This document shows positions 25,131 through 28,293 of a stretch of 28,293 bases of DNA, piece after piece. The notes beneath the pieces are model-generated. The model saw nothing but the letters and a program-made list of their open reading frames with translations. It searched no databases and was not told where the DNA came from. Position 1 is the stretch's first letter; each line of letters opens with the position of its first letter. The translations under genes were made by a program, and so were the position numbers. The stretch comes from Clostridiaceae bacterium (lineage in GTDB: Bacteria; Bacillota; Clostridia; Oscillospirales; Acutalibacteraceae): positions 1 to 28,293 of the forward strand of contig JAEDGK010000011.1 in NCBI GenBank assembly GCA_016297555.1. The letters are read 5' to 3'.

Positions 25131-25169
25131 AATAAATACAACGCAGGTTTTCCCTTTGTTGTATTTATT
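25131..25169. terminator. Hairpin after dacA, possible terminator
   Basis: A perfect 12-bp stem (25131-25142 with 25158-25169, AATAAATACAAC and its complement) with a 15-nt loop. It lies 42 nt beyond the dacA stop in the minus direction. The stem is A/T-rich without a long T run, so termination is likely but not certain; a protein-binding site upstream of pgi is the alternative. Confidence 0.5.
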
Positions 25170-25210
25170 CTACCATATTTTATTTGCCGTTGTAAACAGT
25201 AATTTTTAAA

Positions 25211-26368
25211 TTATGATGCAACAGAGCGTAAAATTCTTGTGAACACAATCATAAATGTCAGCGGTTTTACGCTGTCGGGTGCCGTCAGCTTATATTCGCC
25301 GAGTATTTCATCGCCGAGCTTGAATGTGACCGTTCCGAGAGCCTGACCCTGCTCAACGGGAGCCGCAACATCAACCGCAAGGTCGATAGTCTGAGTAATT
25401 TCCTTTTCTTTGCCCTTTTCCACAAGCACGGGAGAAACCAAAGGGATTTTCGGCGTGATTTTTTCCGTTACTCCGTTGATAACTCCGACATCGGGGATAA
25501 GAGAGGCGTCAATTACGGGCGTTACCGTGGTGTAATTTGCAAAGCCCCAATTCAGAAGTGCCTTTGCGGTTTCAAAGCGGTCGGTGCTGTTGTCGCTGCC
25601 CATAACAACGGCTATCAGATGAGTGCCGTCCCTGAGCGCGCTTGCTGAAACACAGCAGCCTGCTTTTGAGGTTGTTCCCGTTTTCAGCCCCGTTGTTCCC
25701 TCATAAAATCTGACAAGCTTGTTTGTGTTGACAAGCTCGGTTTTTCCCTCTCGCAGAGAATCCATCCATATCGTGGTGTAGTTCATAATAATCTCGTGCT
25801 TCAACAGCTCGCGCGACATTATTGCAACATCAAGAGCGGTTGTAAGGTGATTTTCCGTTGTATCGTCAAGCCCCGTGCAGTTTTCAAAATGAGTGTTTGT
25901 CATTCCGAGCTGCGCGGCACGCTCATTGAGCATCTCAACAAACGCTTCGTCGCTGCCTGCTATGTATTCGCCGAGCGCCGTGCAGGCGTCATTTGCGCTG
26001 TAAACCGCAGTTGCTTTGAGCAAATCGTCAACCGTCATCTGCTCTCCCTCTTTGAGCCAGATTTGAGAGCCTCCCTTTGACGCCGCCGTGCCCGTAACCG
26101 TAACCACATCGCTGAGCGCGATTTTGCCCGAATCTATCGCCTCGGTCACAAGCAGAAGCGGCATTATTTTTGTGACAGACGCAGGATAAAGCTTTTCGTT
26201 TTCATTGTATTTCATAAGCACCTTGCCCGTTGAAGCGTCCATAAGCACGGCGGCTTTGGCTTTGATTTCAACAGGCAGAGCGGCTTCCTCCGCATATGAA
26301 ACCACGCCCGAAGCCATACACACGGCAACGGCAAGCAGTGCCGCAACAGCCTTGACAAGCTTTTTCAT
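25211..26368 (-). CDS. D-alanyl-D-alanine carboxypeptidase (PBP5/DacA type)
   Basis: A 385-residue secreted low-molecular-weight penicillin-binding protein that trims the terminal D-Ala of peptidoglycan pentapeptides. It has a signal peptide (1 to about 26, cleavage near SYA-EE) and the three serine peptidase S11 motifs: SVTK (64-67), SAN (124-126) and KTG (229-231). A C-terminal beta-rich PBP5_C domain follows, and the last about 20 residues (LTFMIVFTRILRSV) form an amphipathic membrane anchor. AAAGGGG lies before the ATG. It is monocistronic and divergent from mtaB. Confidence 0.93.
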   Translation of the reverse strand: MKKLVKAVAALLAVAVCMASGVVSYAEEAALPVEIKAKAAVLMDASTGKVLMKYNENEKLYPASVTKIMPLLLVTEAIDSGKIALSDVVTVTGTAASKGGSQIWLKEGEQMTVDDLLKATAVYSANDACTALGEYIAGSDEAFVEMLNERAAQLGMTNTHFENCTGLDDTTENHLTTALDVAIMSRELLKHEIIMNYTTIWMDSLREGKTELVNTNKLVRFYEGTTGLKTGTTSKAGCCVSASALRDGTHLIAVVMGSDNSTDRFETAKALLNWGFANYTTVTPVIDASLIPDVGVINGVTEKITPKIPLVSPVLVEKGKEKEITQTIDLAVDVAAPVEQGQALGTVTFKLGDEILGEYKLTAPDSVKPLTFMIVFTRILRSVAS

Positions 26369-26386
26369 ATAAATCCCCTTTCACAA

Positions 26387-26411
26387 GCCGCCGATTGCAC
26401 TTCGCGGCGGC
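26387..26411. repeat. G+C-rich hairpin in the dacA leader
   Basis: A 7-bp perfect stem GCCGCCG/CGGCGGC (26387-26393 with 26405-26411) with an 11-nt loop, about 18 nt upstream of the dacA ATG. It would be transcribed as part of the dacA 5' leader if the promoter lies upstream of it. No tail of T residues follows. Confidence 0.5.
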
Positions 26412-26450
26412 ACTTTATTCGTTTAATTTATATGTATGCCGTAATTGCCA

Positions 26451-26479
26451 TTGATTATCACAACTTTTTCTGATATAAT
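26451..26479 (+). promoter_or_regulatory. Extended -10 promoter of mtaB
   Basis: TTGATT (26451-26456) and a perfect TATAAT (26474-26479) are 17 nt apart, and a TG dinucleotide one base before the -10 box makes it an extended -10 promoter. Transcription would start about 35 nt before the mtaB ATG. Confidence 0.75.
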
Positions 26480-26522
26480 ATCCATTAATATGTGATTATC
26501 TGTATAGTTAAGGAGAGCTTTT

Positions 26523-27803
26523 ATGAAAGCCGCATTTTTCACCTTGGGCTGCAAGGTCAATCAATATGAATCACAGGCAATGGCGCAAAGCCTTGAAGCT
26601 CACGGCTTTACCACCGTTGACCATTCCGAGCCTGCGGATGTTTATATAATAAACTCCTGCACGGTTACTGCCGAAAGCGACAGAAAGACCCGTCAGACAG
26701 TCCGCCGTTTCAAAAAGCTTCACCCCGACAGCATCGTTGTGCTCACGGGCTGTATGCCGCAGGCGTTCCCCGAGCTCGGAGCACAGCTCAGCCAGGCAGA
26801 CATTGTTATCGGCAACAGAAGCAACGCGCGGCTTTATGACTATATAATGCAATATATCAACGGAGCAGGCAGAATAGTGGCCGTTGACAGCCACGAATCG
26901 GGGGAAAAATTCTCGGGCGACACGATAAGCGACTTCCGCGAAAGAACCCGCGCAAGCGTTAAAATCGAGGACGGGTGCAACAGGTTTTGCTCCTATTGCA
27001 TTATCCCCTATGCCCGCGGCAGGGTTCGCTCAAAGCCGCTTGACGAACTGAAAACAGAGATTGCCGCTCTTGAAAGAAACGGTTTCAGCGAAATAGTGCT
27101 TGTAGGCATCAATCTTTCCGCCTACGGCACGGACTGCGGAATGACAATCGTTGACGCGGTGCGGGCGGCAGCTTCCTTTGACGGAATAAAAAGAGTCCGG
27201 CTCGGCTCGCTTGAGCCCGATCACCTGACCGATGATATAATAGCGGAGCTTGCAAAAATCCCGAAATTCTGCCCGCAGTTTCACATCTCGCTTCAAAGCG
27301 GCTGTGATAAAACGCTCAAAGCGATGAACCGTCATTATAACAGCGCGGAGTATCTTGATTTATGCAAAAAGCTCCGAGCCGCCTTTGACGGCGCTTCGCT
27401 GACGACCGATGTAATGGTCGGCTTCCCGGGCGAAACGCAGGAGGATTTTGAAACCTCTCTCGAATTCGTAAAAACGGTCGGATTTGAAAAGGTGCATATT
27501 TTCCCCTATTCGGCAAGACCGGGAACTCCCGCCGCAAAAATGACGGAACAGGTTGAAAAATCGATAAAAGAACAGCGAGCGGCAATGATGACCGCCGCCA
27601 CAGAAGAAATCCGCAGACGCTTTCTCGAAGGTCAAATCGGCAAAACGCTTGAGGTGCTTACCGAGGAACACCACTCGGGCTACATTCAGGGCTACACCGC
27701 AAACTACACGCCCGTAAAAATCGCTTCAAGCGAAAAGCTATGCGGCATAATAAAAGCAAAAATCACCGCTGTTGACGGCGATTTTTGCATAGGAGAAATA
27801 TAA
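26523..27803 (+). CDS. mtaB: tRNA t6A37 methylthiotransferase MtaB
   Basis: MtaB is a radical SAM enzyme that adds a methylthio group to t6A37 of ANN-decoding tRNAs. Three N-terminal cysteines for the auxiliary cluster (Cys10, Cys46, Cys77) and the radical SAM triad CNRFCSYC (Cys152, Cys156, Cys159) are present. A C-terminal TRAM domain ends the 426-residue chain. The FTLGCKVNQYESQ N-terminus and the IPYARGRVRS context point to MtaB rather than MiaB or RimO. AAGGAGAG lies 7 nt before the ATG. No downstream partner gene is seen. Confidence 0.94.
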   Translation: MKAAFFTLGCKVNQYESQAMAQSLEAHGFTTVDHSEPADVYIINSCTVTAESDRKTRQTVRRFKKLHPDSIVVLTGCMPQAFPELGAQLSQADIVIGNRSNARLYDYIMQYINGAGRIVAVDSHESGEKFSGDTISDFRERTRASVKIEDGCNRFCSYCIIPYARGRVRSKPLDELKTEIAALERNGFSEIVLVGINLSAYGTDCGMTIVDAVRAAASFDGIKRVRLGSLEPDHLTDDIIAELAKIPKFCPQFHISLQSGCDKTLKAMNRHYNSAEYLDLCKKLRAAFDGASLTTDVMVGFPGETQEDFETSLEFVKTVGFEKVHIFPYSARPGTPAAKMTEQVEKSIKEQRAAMMTAATEEIRRRFLEGQIGKTLEVLTEEHHSGYIQGYTANYTPVKIASSEKLCGIIKAKITAVDGDFCIGEI

Positions 27804-27815
27804 TACTGGTAACTC

Positions 27816-27845
27816 CCTCCGTCTTTTGCTTTGCCGTGACGGAGG
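27816..27845. repeat. Hairpin after mtaB
   Basis: An 8-bp perfect stem CCTCCGTC/GACGGAGG (27816-27823 with 27838-27845) and a 14-nt loop, 12 nt after the mtaB stop. No T run follows, so it is not a standard intrinsic terminator, and it lacks the CTAC tail of the following hairpins. Confidence 0.55.
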
Positions 27846-27872
27846 ATTGGGAATAAAAACAATCATTTTTTC

Positions 27873-27898
27873 GGCGGCTTGTGGTCAAGCCGCCCTAC
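27873..27898 (-). repeat. GTAG-type REP-like hairpin 1
   Basis: Stem GGCGGCTT/AAGCCGCC (27873-27880 with 27887-27894), 6-nt loop GTGGTC, followed by CTAC. On the minus strand it reads GTAG followed by the hairpin, the layout of bacterial REP elements. Confidence 0.75.
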
Positions 27899-27938
27899 AT
27901 TGGATTTATAAACAAACAATATTGTTTAACAATTCATT

Positions 27939-27957
27939 AATTACGCATTGCGAATTC
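27939..27957. repeat. 19-nt imperfect direct repeat, copy 1
   Basis: AATTACGCATTGCGAATTC differs from the second copy at 28208-28226 by one base (G to A). Both copies are flanked by hairpin elements. Confidence 0.7.
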
Positions 27958-27968
27958 CGGATTTTTGC

Positions 27969-27994
27969 GGAACGCTGAGGACAGCGTTCCCTAC
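27969..27994 (-). repeat. GTAG-type REP-like hairpin 2
   Basis: Stem GGAACGCT/AGCGTTCC (27969-27976 with 27983-27990), loop GAGGAC, then CTAC. The stem sequence is unlike hairpin 1 but pairing is perfect. Confidence 0.75.
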
Positions 27995-28013
27995 GAAAAA
28001 CGGCGGTAATTTT

Positions 28014-28039
28014 GGGACGATGTGGGCATCGTCCCCTAC
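28014..28039 (-). repeat. GTAG-type REP-like hairpin 3
   Basis: Stem GGGACGAT/ATCGTCCC (28014-28021 with 28028-28035), loop GTGGGC, then CTAC. It is the start of the 55-nt direct repeat. Confidence 0.8.
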
Positions 28040-28068
28040 GAATTGACCGTTAAATTTCGCGTTTTCAC
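28014..28068. repeat. 55-nt exact direct repeat, copy 1
   Basis: The segment from hairpin 3 through the following unpaired stretch ending GCGTTTTCAC recurs without a mismatch at 28239-28293. The offset is 225 nt. Confidence 0.9.
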
Positions 28069-28093
28069 GGACAGCCGCAAGGGCTGTCCCTAC
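28069..28093 (-). repeat. GTAG-type REP-like hairpin 4
   Basis: Stem GGACAGCC/GGCTGTCC (28069-28076 with 28082-28089), 5-nt loop GCAAG, then CTAC. It directly abuts copy 1 of the 55-nt repeat. Confidence 0.75.
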
Positions 28094-28134
28094 GGTTTGC
28101 CGCCGAGAAAACAAAATTTTATTAAACAAGCAAC

Positions 28135-28160
28135 GGGCGACCACGCGGGGTCGCCCCTAC
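28135..28160 (-). repeat. GTAG-type REP-like hairpin 5
   Basis: Stem GGGCGACC/GGTCGCCC (28135-28142 with 28149-28156), loop ACGCGG, then CTAC. Confidence 0.78.
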
Positions 28161-28181
28161 TTTTATGGAATATAATCGGTC

Positions 28182-28196
28182 ATAGGCGGAGCCTAT
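28182..28196. repeat. Short hairpin of a different type
   Basis: Stem ATAGGC/GCCTAT (28182-28187 with 28191-28196) with a GGA loop, followed by CCTG, not CTAC. It lies between hairpins 5 and 6. Confidence 0.5.
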
Positions 28197-28207
28197 CCTG
28201 AATTCCG

Positions 28208-28226
28208 AATTACGCATTACGAATTC
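28208..28226. repeat. 19-nt imperfect direct repeat, copy 2
   Basis: AATTACGCATTACGAATTC, one base different from copy 1 at 27939-27957. Confidence 0.7.
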
Positions 28227-28238
28227 CTCATTAATTCC

Positions 28239-28293
28239 GGGACGATGTGGGCATCGTCCCCTACGAATTGACCGTTAAATTTCGCGTTTTCAC
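28239..28293. repeat. 55-nt exact direct repeat, copy 2, with REP-like hairpin 6
   Basis: Identical to 28014-28068 up to the window edge, so the true repeat may be longer. Hairpin 6 occupies 28239-28264 with the same stem, loop and CTAC tail as hairpin 3. Confidence 0.9.

Larger units (their letters stand above)
27804..28293. other. 490-nt non-coding repeat-rich region at the window edge
   Basis: No credible gene is present in any frame. The region holds six CTAC-tailed hairpins, two other hairpins (27816-27845 and 28182-28196), and direct repeats. It begins directly after mtaB and continues beyond the window. Confidence 0.8.

Noticed and set aside
27816..27845. Intrinsic terminator of mtaB
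   Set aside because: The stem is followed by ATTGGGAAT rather than a T run, so it was listed only as a hairpin.
27941..28144. Minus-strand frame of 67 codons inside the repeat region
   Set aside because: It is built entirely from hairpin repeats and has no family or ribosome site.
27873..28264. CRISPR array
   Set aside because: The hairpins differ in sequence, spacing is irregular, there is no constant repeat with unique spacers of even length, and no cas gene is present.

Overview
The window looks like chromosomal DNA from a member of the Clostridia (Bacillota), probably an uncultured gut Oscillospirales/Ruminococcaceae-type organism. This is an inference from gene content and order: Mini-ribonuclease III behind obg, the YceD(DUF177)-rpmF pair, a group II ECF transporter core next to truA, a DUF512 radical-SAM protein, a YitT-family protein and a ClpE-like unfoldase with an N-terminal zinc finger. 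No rRNA, tRNA, CRISPR array, prophage or complete transposon was seen.

Layout. (1) 1-112: the last 22 codons of a plus-strand gene and a strong hairpin terminator shared with the next block. (2) 119-14374, minus strand: fifteen tightly packed genes. In transcription order they are a DUF512 radical-SAM protein, der, ruvC, ruvA, ruvB, a SAM methyltransferase, a small zinc-ribbon membrane protein, ecfA1, ecfA2, ecfT, truA, a DUF5711-like membrane protein, cvpA, pgsA and a clpE/C-like gene. Gaps are 34 nt or less and several genes overlap by 4 nt, so they may form one long transcription unit. (3) 14375-17964, plus strand: obgE, mrnC and a yitT-like gene, then yebC with its own consensus promoter. 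(4) 18315-22231, plus strand: a self-contained three-gene sugar module with its own promoter and terminators on both sides. It encodes a TIM-barrel sugar isomerase fused to a Gfo/Idh/MocA oxidoreductase, a second Gfo/Idh/MocA oxidoreductase, and a UxuB-like (D-mannonate oxidoreductase type) SDR. (5) 22411-26368, minus strand: rpmF with its YceD partner behind a perfect sigma-A promoter, an orphan P-loop protein with pgi, and a dacA-type D-Ala-D-Ala carboxypeptidase. (6) 26523-27803, plus strand: mtaB. (7) 27804-28293: no gene, but a dense array of small hairpins ending in CTAC (GTAG on the other strand) and a 55-nt exact direct repeat that runs to the window edge.

Most genes are housekeeping: DNA repair (RuvABC), ribosome biogenesis (Der, Obg, Mini-III, L32, YceD), tRNA modification (TruA, MtaB), lipid and wall synthesis (PgsA, DacA), vitamin uptake (EcfA1A2T) and proteostasis (Clp). 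The two accessory elements that stand out are the fused isomerase-oxidoreductase module, plausibly a keto-sugar or sugar-acid interconversion pathway, and the GTAG-type REP-like hairpin array with covarying stems at the right end.
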